Part shown: one piece after another, positions 45,012 through 53,923 of the stretch
Layout of the letters: each line of letters begins with the position of its first letter
Position numbering within the stretch: the first letter of the stretch is position 1
Program-made: the position numbers and the translations under genes
The notes under the pieces: generated by a model
The model's input: the letters and a program-made list of their open reading frames with translations, nothing else
Database searches by the model: none
Told to the model about the DNA's origin: nothing
Source of the DNA: Leptospira dzoumogneensis
GTDB taxonomy: Bacteria; Spirochaetota; Leptospiria; Leptospirales; Leptospiraceae
DNA: 64,000 nt
Reading direction: 5' to 3'
Assembly (NCBI RefSeq): GCF_004770895.1
Contig: NZ_RQHS01000018.1
Location: 1 to 64,000 of the forward strand

Positions 45012-45032
45012 CCGCGAGCTCGCGGTTTTTTT
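45012..45032 (+). terminator. GC hairpin plus seven T in the norC leader
   Basis: CCGCGAGCTCGCGG is a perfect palindrome (5-bp stem with AGCT loop, or a fully paired duplex) followed directly by seven T, the form of an intrinsic terminator. It lies after the FNR box and 18 bp before the norC ATG, so it cannot serve an upstream gene on this strand. An attenuator or mRNA-stabilising hairpin is possible. Confidence 0.6.
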
Positions 45033-45050
45033 AAAGATAAGGAAGAGGGT

Positions 45051-45737
45051 ATGCTTACAAAATTTCAGGCGAAATTATTTTTCCTGGTTGGGACCTTTTT
45101 ATTCTCCGCAGTTTTCCTGCTTCTTACTTATGATTCTTTAAAATACGTTTATTCTTCCGCTTCTTCCAAAACTTTAAGTGAAGAAGTGATCTCCGGCAAG
45201 GAGCTTTGGGAGAAGAATAATTGTATGGGATGTCATACGATCTTGGGAGAAGGAGCATATTACGCACCTGAATTGACCAAGGTTTACGAAAGAAGAGGTC
45301 CTGAATGGATCCGTGTTTTCTTAAAGGATCCACAAGCGATGTATCCTGGAGAAAGAAAAATGGTGAAATACGATTTTTCTGAATCTCAGATCTCGGATAT
45401 CATCGCATTCTTAAAATGGAATGGAGAGTTGGATCTAAAGGGATTTCCTCCTAAACCGGAATATAAATCTTCTACCCAGCTAGTAAACGCCGAGTCCGCT
45501 GCAGTTGTTCAACCGGAAAAGTTTAAACAGATCTGTACTGCATGCCATTCGGTTGGAGGTGCCGGTGGGAACGTCGGTCCCGCATTGGATTCCGTAGGGA
45601 AAAAATACGATATCGCGTATCTACAAAATTGGCTGAGGGATCCGCAAAAGATCAAGCCCGGCACTGCGATGCCTAAACTTCCGCTAAGCGAGAACGAGAT
45701 CAAGGATCTGTCCTCTTATCTTTCCCAATTGAAATAA
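45051..45737 (+). CDS. norC: Nitric oxide reductase cytochrome c subunit, with extra C-terminal haem domain
   Basis: A 228-residue protein with an N-terminal anchor (residues 7-27). The NorC part has haem motif CMGCH at 58-62 with the family sequence HTILGEGAYYAPELTKVY and probable axial Met104. A second cytochrome c domain follows, with CTACH at 162-166 and probable axial Met207. Ordinary NorC has about 150 residues and one haem, so this is a di-haem extended form. It feeds electrons from periplasmic donors to NorB. AAGGA before the ATG supports the start. First gene of norCBQD. Confidence 0.93.
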   Translation: MLTKFQAKLFFLVGTFLFSAVFLLLTYDSLKYVYSSASSKTLSEEVISGKELWEKNNCMGCHTILGEGAYYAPELTKVYERRGPEWIRVFLKDPQAMYPGERKMVKYDFSESQISDIIAFLKWNGELDLKGFPPKPEYKSSTQLVNAESAAVVQPEKFKQICTACHSVGGAGGNVGPALDSVGKKYDIAYLQNWLRDPQKIKPGTAMPKLPLSENEIKDLSSYLSQLK

Positions 45738-45768
45738 ACAAATAGGATTAGAATATAACGGTTTCTTT

Positions 45769-47139
45769 ATGAAATATAAATCTCAAAAAATTGCATACTG
45801 GTTCTTTGCTACCTGCATGCTCTTATTGTCCTTGCAAATAGTTTATGGATTCGTGATGGGATTTGCCAGAATGGGGTTCGATGGTCTGCACGATTGGATC
45901 CCGTTCAATGCTGCCAGAGCGACTCATACAAATTTGCTGGTGGTTTGGTTACTCACAGGTTTTATGGGTGCCGCCCATTATATCATTCCTGACGAATCAG
46001 ATAGAGAGATCTATTCGGAAAAACTTGCTTATATACAGCTGATATCTCTAATCTTGGTGGGAGTGGTGTCTATCATAGGATTTCACCTGAACTTCTGGGA
46101 AGGAAGAAAATTCTTAGAGATCCCTCGTCCTTTGGATTATCTGGTAGTAGTTAACGTTCTATTATTCCTTTTTAATATAGGAATGACCGTCTGGAAAGGG
46201 AAAAGATATACTACGACCGCTCTGGTCCTGTATTTCGGTCTTTTTTCCGCGGCACTTCTCTATCTACCCGGGATGATACAATTCAACAGCCAAACAGTGG
46301 ACTCTTATTTTCGTTGGTGGGTAGTCCATCTTTGGGTAGAAGGAGTTTGGGAATTGATCATGGGAGGGATACTTTCTTTCCTTCTTATCAAACTTACCGG
46401 AGTGGACCGAGAAGTTATCGAGAAATGGTTATACGTGATCGTCGGATTAACTTTCTTATCCGGGATCTTGGGAACAGGCCACCATTATTACTATATCGGA
46501 GTTCCTGAATATTGGAAATGGGTAGGCGGATTTTTCTCCATGCTGGAACCTCTTGCATTTCTTGCGATGGCGATGTTCGCAATTTCAATGTATAGAAAGA
46601 GCGGAAGGAATCACCCGAATACGATCGCTTTATTCTGGACGATCGGAAGTGCAATCATGTCTTTCGTGGGAGCAGGGTTTTTAGGATTCGCTCATACTCT
46701 TCCCCAGGTGAATTTATACACTCATGGAACATTGATCACTGCGATGCACGGTCACCTTGCATTTTGGGGAGCGTATGCAATGATCGTGTTTGCGATCTTA
46801 ACCTACGCAATGCCTTTACTTACAGGCAGAAAACTTTGGAATAATCCGACAGGACTGTTTGCATTCTGGGCATCTAATATAGGAATGTTAGGAATGACCG
46901 GGGCGTTTGCGGTGGCAGGTATTGCACAAGTTTACTTAGAGAGAAAACTAGGATTAGACTTTTTGACGGTTCAAAAAGAGATCCAAGTCCATTTCTTAGG
47001 TTTGGTCCTTGCCGCACTTGTGTTTACTTCAGGGATTATTGCGTTCATTATAAACTTCATACGTTTTGGAACTCCAACAGACGAGGCCCTAGGTGCGGAG
47101 CAGGCTTCAGGAGATATTTCTCTTGCCCGTAGATCCTAA
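45769..47139 (+). CDS. norB: Nitric oxide reductase catalytic subunit
   Basis: A 456-residue protein with 12 membrane helices, the length of the cytochrome-c-dependent cNOR type, without the N-terminal extension of quinol-dependent qNOR. Haem and Fe-B ligands occur in ATHTNLLVVWLL, VVHLWVEGVWELIMGGIL (His and conserved Glu), GTGHHYYYIGVPEYW and MHGHLAFWGAYAM. It reduces two NO to N2O in the inner membrane. It is 31 bp after norC and is followed by the assembly genes norQ and norD. Confidence 0.95.
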   Translation: MKYKSQKIAYWFFATCMLLLSLQIVYGFVMGFARMGFDGLHDWIPFNAARATHTNLLVVWLLTGFMGAAHYIIPDESDREIYSEKLAYIQLISLILVGVVSIIGFHLNFWEGRKFLEIPRPLDYLVVVNVLLFLFNIGMTVWKGKRYTTTALVLYFGLFSAALLYLPGMIQFNSQTVDSYFRWWVVHLWVEGVWELIMGGILSFLLIKLTGVDREVIEKWLYVIVGLTFLSGILGTGHHYYYIGVPEYWKWVGGFFSMLEPLAFLAMAMFAISMYRKSGRNHPNTIALFWTIGSAIMSFVGAGFLGFAHTLPQVNLYTHGTLITAMHGHLAFWGAYAMIVFAILTYAMPLLTGRKLWNNPTGLFAFWASNIGMLGMTGAFAVAGIAQVYLERKLGLDFLTVQKEIQVHFLGLVLAALVFTSGIIAFIINFIRFGTPTDEALGAEQASGDISLARRS

Positions 47140-47158
47140 AACAGATCATAAAAATGGA

Positions 47159-47944
47159 ATGTTAGTACAAACTGACATTCCTTATTATAGACCGATAGGG
47201 CAAGAGATAGAAATATTCGAACACGCTTATAAGAATAAACTTCCTATCTTGCTTAAAGGTCCTACAGGTTGCGGTAAAACTAGATTTGTAGAATTTATGG
47301 CCTCTAAATTGGGTCTTCCCATGACGAGTGTGTCTTGTCATGAGGAGACTTCAGCGGTGGATCTGCTCGGACGATTTTTGATCCAAGGTTCCGAGACTGT
47401 TTGGCAGGACGGACCCTTGACAAGAAGTGTTCGGTCCGGCGGAATATTATATATAGATGAAATTGCGGAAGCAAGGCCGGATACGATCGTCTCCATTCAT
47501 CCTTTGACGGACCATAGAAGGGAAATTTTTATAGATAGAAAGAATGAAAATCTAAAGGCTCCGGATTCTTTCGTTTTAGTTGCTTCTTATAATCCAGGTT
47601 ACCAAAGGGGATGGAAGGAATTAAAACCTTCTACAAGACAAAGATTTATATCCATCCAATTCGATTATCCGGATAAGGAAACCGAAGCGGAGATATTGAG
47701 TAAGGAAACCGGAATTCCTTCGGCTACTTCTTCTAAACTTGTAAAGCTCGCCGAAAAGATCCGAAATCTTACGGAATTAGGACTATTGGAATCTTGTTCC
47801 ACAAGATTGCTTGTGGATGCTGCAAAATTGATCTCGACCGGTTTACCTTCTCGTCTGTCTTGTGAAGTCGCCATCGTCCAGCCGTTGAGTGATGATCCGG
47901 ACACGATCCGCTCTTTGAAAGATCTGGTCTCTTTGATGATCTGA
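47159..47944 (+). CDS. norQ: NorQ/CbbQ-type MoxR AAA+ ATPase
   Basis: The ATG at 47159 gives a 261-residue protein beginning MLVQTDIPYYRPIGQEIE, the usual N-terminus and length of the NirQ/NorQ family. A GTG at 47093 inside norB would add 22 residues and is less likely. Walker A is GPTGCGKTRF, Walker B is GGILYIDEIAEARPD, and the arginine-finger region STRQRFISIQFDYP is present. It works with NorD to insert the iron of NorB or activate the complex. The stop overlaps the norD ATG by one base (TGATG). Confidence 0.92.
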   Translation: MLVQTDIPYYRPIGQEIEIFEHAYKNKLPILLKGPTGCGKTRFVEFMASKLGLPMTSVSCHEETSAVDLLGRFLIQGSETVWQDGPLTRSVRSGGILYIDEIAEARPDTIVSIHPLTDHRREIFIDRKNENLKAPDSFVLVASYNPGYQRGWKELKPSTRQRFISIQFDYPDKETEAEILSKETGIPSATSSKLVKLAEKIRNLTELGLLESCSTRLLVDAAKLISTGLPSRLSCEVAIVQPLSDDPDTIRSLKDLVSLMI

Positions 47945-49722
47945 TGGGTTGGGAAGAATTCATATTCAAAAAGACCTATCATACAGTCAGAGAAATTCTA
48001 TCTCCCGAAAAAGATCCGTCCTTAAAAAGTAAAATAGTAAAACTTTCCGAACTTAAACCCAGGCTTTCCATTTTGGCAAAGTCTTTGACCGGGGAAAATA
48101 TAGAAATACTTACCGCCGAAAAAGAAGGAGGTTTCCAAGATCAGACCTATTTTTTACCCGGATCTTATTCTCATGGCCCTGATATATTCTCCAATATTCA
48201 ATTTTATATATTCAGAATACTTTATATGTCTGAACAAAAAAAACTCGGGTTCCATTGGAAAAAAGGAGAAATCAAAAGCAGGAACGAATCCTTAAAAGCG
48301 GCAAAAGAGACCTATCCACAAGTCCTTGCAAGTTTGGGGAAAAATTATCCGGATGCAAAATCTATTTTTAGATCCGTAATAGAAAGTGAGAGAGAATTCC
48401 AGAGATCTATAATAAAAAATAAGGACCAAGCCGAGGATCTTTCTTTATTGTACGGGGTTTGGATGTCTTCTTCCGCTTTTACATTGGAAAATCGGATTTC
48501 ATCTCAGGAATTACTCTCTCAAAAAAAGGAAAATGATAAGATAGAAACCGAATTGGAAGGTGTCCCCAGAGAAAGAATAGAAACCATCCAAGCGGATCTC
48601 AAATCCCAAGAAGATTATACTCTAATGCACCAATTCGAAAAGGTGGAAACCGCAGAAGAATTCCAAGGAAATTGGAGGGACTTTGATGGATCGGATACTT
48701 TATCGGAACAGGAAGAAGCGATCCGAGAATTGGATCTTAGGCATACCGTTCGTTCCAATGAGCCTACACATTCCGTTTTTAGGACCGATTTTTTATCAGG
48801 ATTATTTGCGGGAGAAGTGGAAAACGATCGCTCGAACGAAAATCCGATCTCCTATGATGAATGGGACTTTAAAAAAAGGAAATATAGAAAAGACCATTGT
48901 AAGGTATTTCCTAAAAAATTCCCTGACGGAAACCACGGATTTACGCAAGGAATCTTCCAGGAAAATTACAGCACCTTAAATTCACTTAGATCCAGGATGA
49001 ATCGTTTTTTTAATCTTAAAACCTCTCTCAAGAGACAATCTTACGGAGAGGATTTGGATCTGGACGCCGCTCTGCAATATTTTTCGGATCTATCTTGCGG
49101 GCAAACTCCCGCTGAAAATGTGTATTTGTCGGATAGGAAAAGACTTAGAGAGGTTTCCATACTTCTACTTGCCGATATGAGTTTATCCACCGATTCTTAT
49201 GTGGACAACCAAAGGATCTTAGATGTCGAAAAGACTTCCTTGGTATTATTCGGGCAGATCTGTTCGGAATTCGGAGATCGTTTTAGGATAGATTCATTTT
49301 ATTCTAATACCAGAAATCATTGCGATTATTCTAATATAAAAAGTTTCGATGAGCCTTGGGAAAGATCCAGAGACAAGATAGGACTTATGGAAGCGAAAGG
49401 GTATACAAGAATAGGGCCTGCTATCCGGCATTCACTTTCTTTGATCCAAAATGAAAAAAGCCAAAAACGCTGGATCCTACTTCTTACCGACGGAAAGCCG
49501 AATGATTATGATCGTTACGAAGGAAAATACGGAATAGAAGACGTTAAAAAAGCGATCCAAGAATGTGAAAGATCGAATGTGGGAGTTTTTGCACTTGCAA
49601 TAGATAAGAGTGCAAAACAGTATCTTCCGGCAATGCTCGGGAAAGAATCCTATAGGATCCTGCCGAACCCGAAAGAATTGCCTGAAGCACTCACTGATTT
49701 TTTTATTAAATTGGTCAGATGA
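47944..49722 (+). CDS. norD: NorD, VWA-domain nitric oxide reductase activation protein
   Basis: This 592-residue soluble protein has a poorly conserved, charged, helical N-terminal part up to about residue 390 and a C-terminal von Willebrand factor A domain. The MIDAS motif is LLADMSLSTDSY and a second metal loop is WILLLTDGKPNDYDRYEGK. NorD partners NorQ in maturation of the NO reductase. It is coupled to norQ by a one-base overlap, the expected order and spacing for cNOR operons. Confidence 0.9.
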   Translation: MGWEEFIFKKTYHTVREILSPEKDPSLKSKIVKLSELKPRLSILAKSLTGENIEILTAEKEGGFQDQTYFLPGSYSHGPDIFSNIQFYIFRILYMSEQKKLGFHWKKGEIKSRNESLKAAKETYPQVLASLGKNYPDAKSIFRSVIESEREFQRSIIKNKDQAEDLSLLYGVWMSSSAFTLENRISSQELLSQKKENDKIETELEGVPRERIETIQADLKSQEDYTLMHQFEKVETAEEFQGNWRDFDGSDTLSEQEEAIRELDLRHTVRSNEPTHSVFRTDFLSGLFAGEVENDRSNENPISYDEWDFKKRKYRKDHCKVFPKKFPDGNHGFTQGIFQENYSTLNSLRSRMNRFFNLKTSLKRQSYGEDLDLDAALQYFSDLSCGQTPAENVYLSDRKRLREVSILLLADMSLSTDSYVDNQRILDVEKTSLVLFGQICSEFGDRFRIDSFYSNTRNHCDYSNIKSFDEPWERSRDKIGLMEAKGYTRIGPAIRHSLSLIQNEKSQKRWILLLTDGKPNDYDRYEGKYGIEDVKKAIQECERSNVGVFALAIDKSAKQYLPAMLGKESYRILPNPKELPEALTDFFIKLVR

Positions 49723-49777
49723 TCCTAAACAGTCGAAAGTATATTAGTAATCATTTATATAAAGAATGGAGTAAATT

Positions 49778-50245
49778 GTGAAAAAAATTCCTTTAGGATT
49801 GATCTCTTTAGTATTATGGGCAGTCTCTGTTTCCGTTTTATTATATTTTTTCTTTTCCGGAAATGTGTCCGAATCGATAGACGGTAGGGTTGCGATCCAT
49901 CTAAATCCACAGGAAAAAAATTTAGTATTAACCGAGATGAGAGGATTACTTGCCTCAGTTAACGGGATCGTTTCCGCATTAGCGGAAGATGATTATAAAA
50001 AGGCGGAATTGGCTGCTTCTGCCAGTGGAATGGAAATGGTAAAAAAACTGGAAGATGAGGAAAAGACGATCCTTCTAAAATTACCGATAGAGTTCAAACA
50101 ATTAGGGTTTGGCACTCATGACCAATTCGATAAGATTGCAGAAGATCTAAGACAAAAAAAAGACACTAAAATTATCCTAAAAGAATTGGATAAGCTTACC
50201 CAAAATTGTGTTAGATGCCACGCAACGTATAAAATTGCATTTTAG
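49778..50245 (+). CDS. Membrane-anchored cytochrome c'-like protein
   Basis: A 155-residue protein with a GTG start, an N-terminal membrane helix (LISLVLWAVSVSVLLYFFF) and a helical periplasmic domain ending in a haem motif CVRCHATYKIAF at residues 144-148. A haem site at the very C-terminus after a run of four amphipathic helices is the cytochrome c' layout. Those proteins bind NO and protect against it. It lies 55 bp after norD and is probably co-transcribed. A role in NO binding or electron supply to NorC is inferred. Soluble cytochrome c' is the norm; the membrane anchor is unusual. Confidence 0.7.
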   Translation: MKKIPLGLISLVLWAVSVSVLLYFFFSGNVSESIDGRVAIHLNPQEKNLVLTEMRGLLASVNGIVSALAEDDYKKAELAASASGMEMVKKLEDEEKTILLKLPIEFKQLGFGTHDQFDKIAEDLRQKKDTKIILKELDKLTQNCVRCHATYKIAF

Positions 50246-50250
50246 AATAT

Positions 50251-50287
50251 AAGAAAGACCAACTAAAACCGGCAGAGGGCCTTTCTT
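50251..50287. terminator. Terminator-like hairpin after the nor operon
   Basis: AAGAAAG pairs with CTTTCTT, with a further CC/GG pair inside and a 17-nt loop, 6 bp after the stop and between convergent genes. Moderate strength. Confidence 0.4.
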
Positions 50288-50319
50288 TCCGATTTTAGAT
50301 GATCGTATATGCGGGAATT

Positions 50320-50808
50320 TTAGCGAACTGCTTTCATGAGTTCTACTAATTGATCTAGAGCTGCGTTCCAACCGTCGTGGAAACCCATTTCTTCATGTTT
50401 TTTTCTGCTCTCTTCGTCCTTATGACGGGCAAGAACATGATACTTGGTACCATTGCCATGTTTTTCTAATGTAAGTATCGCTGTAAAAAATCCGCCGCTT
50501 GGGGTAGGTTTAAAACCCGGTTCGAAAATATCGGTGAATACAAGCTTCTCATTTTCTACGATATCCAAAAAACATCCGCTGTTCGGGAATTCTTGTCCTT
50601 CCGGGGACAACATAGTTGTGCGGAAGATCCCGCCCGGTTTAAGATCGATCTCGCAATCTATAGTTTTCCAAGGGGCAGGGGTAAACCATTTCAGTATATG
50701 TTCCGGAGTGGTCCATGCTTTCCAAACCAGTTCTGTAGGAACGTCTACTATCCTCTCAAGAACTAGATCTGTTTTCGGGTCCGGTTGGTAATAATTAGTT
50801 TTTGCCAT
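50320..50808 (-). CDS. SRPBCC (AHSA1-like) domain protein
   Basis: A 162-residue soluble protein of the START/Bet v 1 fold. Motifs include [45 protein letters not shown] and a C-terminal [13 protein letters not shown] helix. Members are found with ArsR repressors, as here: its start overlaps the end of the ArsR gene by 14 bp. The ligand is unknown; lipid or hydrophobic small-molecule binding is typical. Expected to be expressed together with its regulator. Confidence 0.87.
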   Translation of the reverse strand: MAKTNYYQPDPKTDLVLERIVDVPTELVWKAWTTPEHILKWFTPAPWKTIDCEIDLKPGGIFRTTMLSPEGQEFPNSGCFLDIVENEKLVFTDIFEPGFKPTPSGGFFTAILTLEKHGNGTKYHVLARHKDEESRKKHEEMGFHDGWNAALDQLVELMKAVR

Positions 50809-51142
50809 TTTCTTTCTCCTTCATTTCAAGTAAGTAACTGTCCAATTGATCTAACCTTTTGTCCCAATGGGTGCGTTGTCTAACGAACCAATCTTCTCCC
50901 GCTTTCATGGAGTCTTGGGTAAGTTTATAAATTCTTACACGACCCACTTTTTGGGAACCAACCAGAGAACAATCTTCCAGCACGCCTAGATGCTGCATCA
51001 GAGAGGGAAGGGCCATTTTGAAAGGCTCTGCCAGTTCTCCTACTGTCGCCGGTCCCATGCTCAAACGTTCTAAAATGGACCTTCTTGTCGGGTCCCCCAG
51101 AGCATGAAACATATTATCCAGACTGTTACTATACTTAGGCAC
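50795..51142 (-). CDS. ArsR family transcriptional regulator
   Basis: A 115-residue winged-helix protein: [15 protein letters not shown], then recognition helix region [19 protein letters not shown] and wing GRVRIYKL. It lacks the Cys clusters of metal sensors. The start is GTG at 51142. An operator-like sequence overlaps this start and a perfect palindrome lies 24 bp further up, consistent with autorepression. It is co-transcribed and overlaps with the SRPBCC gene, a widespread pairing whose inducer is unknown. Confidence 0.88.
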   Translation of the reverse strand: MPKYSNSLDNMFHALGDPTRRSILERLSMGPATVGELAEPFKMALPSLMQHLGVLEDCSLVGSQKVGRVRIYKLTQDSMKAGEDWFVRQRTHWDKRLDQLDSYLLEMKEKENGKN

Positions 51143-51152
51143 TTACCTAACT
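51133..51152 (-). promoter_or_regulatory. Secondary ArsR operator overlapping the start codon
   Basis: ACTTAGG-CACTTA-CCTAACT matches the arms of the perfect palindrome at 51166 with one mismatch and spans the GTG start of the ArsR gene. Confidence 0.5.
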
Positions 51153-51165
51153 ATATCATGAAAAG

Positions 51166-51189
51166 AAACTTAGGTAAATACCTAAGTTT
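51166..51189 (-). promoter_or_regulatory. Primary ArsR operator, perfect palindrome
   Basis: AAACTTAGGTA-AA-TACCTAAGTTT has two fully complementary 11-bp arms and lies 23 bp upstream of the ArsR start. It is a strong candidate for autorepressor binding. Confidence 0.7.
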
Positions 51190-51259
51190 GGAAAAAGTAA
51201 AGGTTTTTGGAAAAAATTTGAGCTGTCGAAGTGACTACATTTGAAAATCTCTGCAGCTT

Positions 51260-51355
51260 GCGCCAGGAATCGAAGCGGAAATCCGGCGGTGCGCCGTTTA
51301 TGGCGAACCGCTGATTGGAGCGGAGAGTCCGGTGACGCGAAGCGGCAGGCGCCCC
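51260..51355 (-). repeat. Dispersed intergenic repeat, copy 3 (inverted)
   Basis: Read on the minus strand it runs GGGGCGCCTGCCGCTTCGCG, then ACTCTCCGCTCCAATCAGCG, CCATAAACGGCGCACCGCC and GGATTTCCGCTTCGATTCCT, in the same order as copy 2 at 37151. It lies between the ArsR promoter and the 3' end of the DUF1993 gene. Confidence 0.75.
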
Positions 51356-51374
51356 GGTTCTCAAAAATTGAAAT

Positions 51375-51893
51375 TTAAGATCTAAAAGGAAAATCTCCCA
51401 GATAATCCTTCTTCCCAAGTTCCACTCCGTTATGTCTGAGAATATCGTAAGCAGTTACGATATGAAAGAAGAAGTTCGGGATCATATGATGAAGTGCGTA
51501 TTCTTTTCCGGTCAGGGATTTTCCTTCCCAACGAGGTAGAGAAATTTTAGTTTCGGAAGAATTTTGATAATCTTCCGGTTTCAGCCCTTTCAGAATTCCA
51601 ATAACTGAGTCGATCCTGTTTGTTATTTCAGAAAGAGTTTTTTCGGTATCTTCATGAGATTGGAATTGTTTTCCGGTAAGACGAGCCGCTCCTAATTTTG
51701 CAGTATCACAGGCCAATTGGATTTGGCGGATAAAATTGTATTGGTCCGGTGCAAGTCTTGAGTTCAACAAAACATCTAGTTCGATCTTTTTGGATTCGGC
51801 GAAAGTTTTTCCCTTATCTATAAATCGTTTCAGGTGCTCTAGGTTTTTGATTACTTGTGTTACTGTGATTTCGTAAATCGAAATGTCTGACAT
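51375..51893 (-). CDS. DUF1993 family protein
   Basis: A 172-residue soluble helical protein. The DUF1993 pattern is visible in VIKNLEHLKRFIDKGKTFAE, SRLAPDQYNFIRQIQLACDT and the C-terminal HHMIPNFFFHIVTAYDILR, where His residues suggest a DinB-like metal site. The function of the family is unknown. It is a single gene with the repeat copy just downstream of its 3' end. Confidence 0.87.
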   Translation of the reverse strand: MSDISIYEITVTQVIKNLEHLKRFIDKGKTFAESKKIELDVLLNSRLAPDQYNFIRQIQLACDTAKLGAARLTGKQFQSHEDTEKTLSEITNRIDSVIGILKGLKPEDYQNSSETKISLPRWEGKSLTGKEYALHHMIPNFFFHIVTAYDILRHNGVELGKKDYLGDFPFRS

Positions 51894-51988
51894 ACTTCCA
51901 TGGAAAGCTCCGATTTGGATCGATCAAGTCTTAAAAACAATTTGCATCTGATTCTATGGCACCGATCGAAATAGATCCGGTTGAAGTT

Positions 51989-53656
51989 TTACTGGATGGA
52001 AGTTTGGACCGGAAAATCCACGGAACTTCCAGGAGAAGAGATTTTGATCGAATAGAACGTATGAGTGGTCCCGTCAAAATTAGGATCGAAAATATACATC
52101 CCGTCCCCTAATGCACCTGCACTCGTATAACATCTGGAAGTTCTGCAAGTGGTGGAACTTCCCACGGTAAAGTTCATACCAAGAGTACTTCCTGAATAAT
52201 TCGTAACAGTTCCTAAAGTACCGTTGGATGAGTTAAAGGGGGAATGGTATATATCAAAGAATAGGGAACTGTTTTGGGTGCATCTCAGATCGTAACCCAT
52301 TAATACTCTGGAACCTATATTTCCGGGAGAAGGAACATAGGTTTGGAATCCTGCTCCGCTTGGATGACATCCGTTCGGGTTCGTGTCTTTTCGGATCTGA
52401 GTAGGAACTCCGGCTAAATTTCTCCATTCCATTAAACTGGAATCGGTTGTGTTCCCTGAAATATCCAGATTGGATCTATTATAAAAAAGCCATAGATCCG
52501 AAGAGGTTTTTATAAATTTCGGATATGCCGCACCTCCGGAACCCACAGGAAAAACAGCTCCAACGGAACCGGTTCCGGAAGATAGGAACAATTGATTGAC
52601 CTGAGTGGCTGCTCCATTCGTAAAACGATATACTGTTACGTAATTATTAGGCGCATCATCCGTATTATTGTCGTGATCTTCGAAAGCAGTTACATATTTA
52701 CTGCCGTCCCAAATTACGTCTAAATATCCGAATACGGTCCCGATGGTCCCATCGACTGTTTTGACGGTTGTGGGAGTTCCGATCAAACTTCCACTTGGGT
52801 TCACTCGGATATATCTAACTAAGTTCGCAAAAGAAGTATTTCCTCCAAATTCCACAAATACTATTACGAATTCATCCAGATCCGGATTATAAGCGGCGGA
52901 TAACGTGCTTATCTTAGCACCCGGAGCGGTGGAGACCACCCCTGCGACGGTAATATCCGAACCGACAGCAATCTGTTCAATATCCAAAAACCTGGCTTTG
53001 ATCGTATTTCCGGCCGAAGTCCAAACTGCCAGGTATTTATTCCCGGACCAAACTAGATCCAGCATAGGAATTCCTGCACTGGTGCTAAAGAACATAGGAG
53101 TTCCTACAACTAAGGAAGTCTTTTGGTTCACCTGAAAAAGATTCATTACCGGAACACTTCCGGTAAACCAGGTCCCGAAAACAGCTAAGTTCCTTTCACA
53201 GTCGATTTTAGAAGCTGAAACAAAACCGGCTTTTCCGGAATCTCCAGTGAGAGTACAGTTTTGTCCTCCAGTATAAGTTCCAAGATCGATCGTAAAATTT
53301 GTGCCTGCATCCAAAGTATCCGGAAAGGAGAAGGTTCCGTTATCCGAAATTTGCAGAGTTTGAGTTTCAGAAGTATCCGTATTTGTCAGGGTCAGATTCA
53401 TCTCTTTGCCCGACTTATTTAAATATCCTATAACATTAACTTTAATCAGAGAAGGTCCCGGGGTATTACTTCCGAAAATTCCCAGGTTTCCGTCGAATGC
53501 AAGAGCGCCTATCGCAGAAGAACTTGCGTCTATGCTCACCGCTTTTGCGTTATTACATCCTGTGGATAAAAATACAATTAGAAGTAAGGCGACTACTAGC
53601 AGGGCGGTTTTTAGAAGAATATCCTGGAATTTCTCGTCTTTCAGAAATTTTTTCAT
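51989..53656 (-). CDS. Large hypothetical lipoprotein
   Basis: This 555-residue protein has a charged N-terminus, one hydrophobic helix (LLVVALLLIVFLSTGC) and a likely lipidated Cys34. Residues about 70-150 look like a small Ig/CNA-B-type domain (KVNVIGYLNKSGKEMNLTL). The rest is a beta-rich propeller-like region with repeated Trp motifs (LVWSGNKYLAVWTSAG, VIWDGSKYVTAFEDHDN) every 45-60 residues. An outer-membrane or surface location is inferred; no enzyme motif is seen. A divergent promoter region of 267 bp separates it from the FG-GAP gene. Confidence 0.75.
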   Translation of the reverse strand: MKKFLKDEKFQDILLKTALLVVALLLIVFLSTGCNNAKAVSIDASSSAIGALAFDGNLGIFGSNTPGPSLIKVNVIGYLNKSGKEMNLTLTNTDTSETQTLQISDNGTFSFPDTLDAGTNFTIDLGTYTGGQNCTLTGDSGKAGFVSASKIDCERNLAVFGTWFTGSVPVMNLFQVNQKTSLVVGTPMFFSTSAGIPMLDLVWSGNKYLAVWTSAGNTIKARFLDIEQIAVGSDITVAGVVSTAPGAKISTLSAAYNPDLDEFVIVFVEFGGNTSFANLVRYIRVNPSGSLIGTPTTVKTVDGTIGTVFGYLDVIWDGSKYVTAFEDHDNNTDDAPNNYVTVYRFTNGAATQVNQLFLSSGTGSVGAVFPVGSGGAAYPKFIKTSSDLWLFYNRSNLDISGNTTDSSLMEWRNLAGVPTQIRKDTNPNGCHPSGAGFQTYVPSPGNIGSRVLMGYDLRCTQNSSLFFDIYHSPFNSSNGTLGTVTNYSGSTLGMNFTVGSSTTCRTSRCYTSAGALGDGMYIFDPNFDGTTHTFYSIKISSPGSSVDFPVQTSIQ

Positions 53657-53923
53657 GTCTTAACTCCCTCGTATAACTCTCGTTTGTTTTAGGGCTGGCT
53701 TCTGAAAAAACAGACAAGTTGTTCCGTGTAATTTGAGGGGAAAACCCTGTTCGGAGGCGAGTTTGGAACGAACGCTACCGATTCCGGAATGGGTGTTCGG
53801 GTGAGAAATTTTAAAATATCCCTAAAATGAGGGAGTGAATTTTTTTCTGAAATTCCGAATTGTTTCTCAAATTTTTATAATTGGGTTGTAATAGGGCCTG
53901 CTATCGAATGTAAATATATTCGG

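Noticed and set aside
47093..47158. GTG at 47093 as the norQ start
   Set aside because: It would overlap norB by 47 bases and add 22 residues not found in NorQ proteins; the ATG at 47159 gives the normal length.
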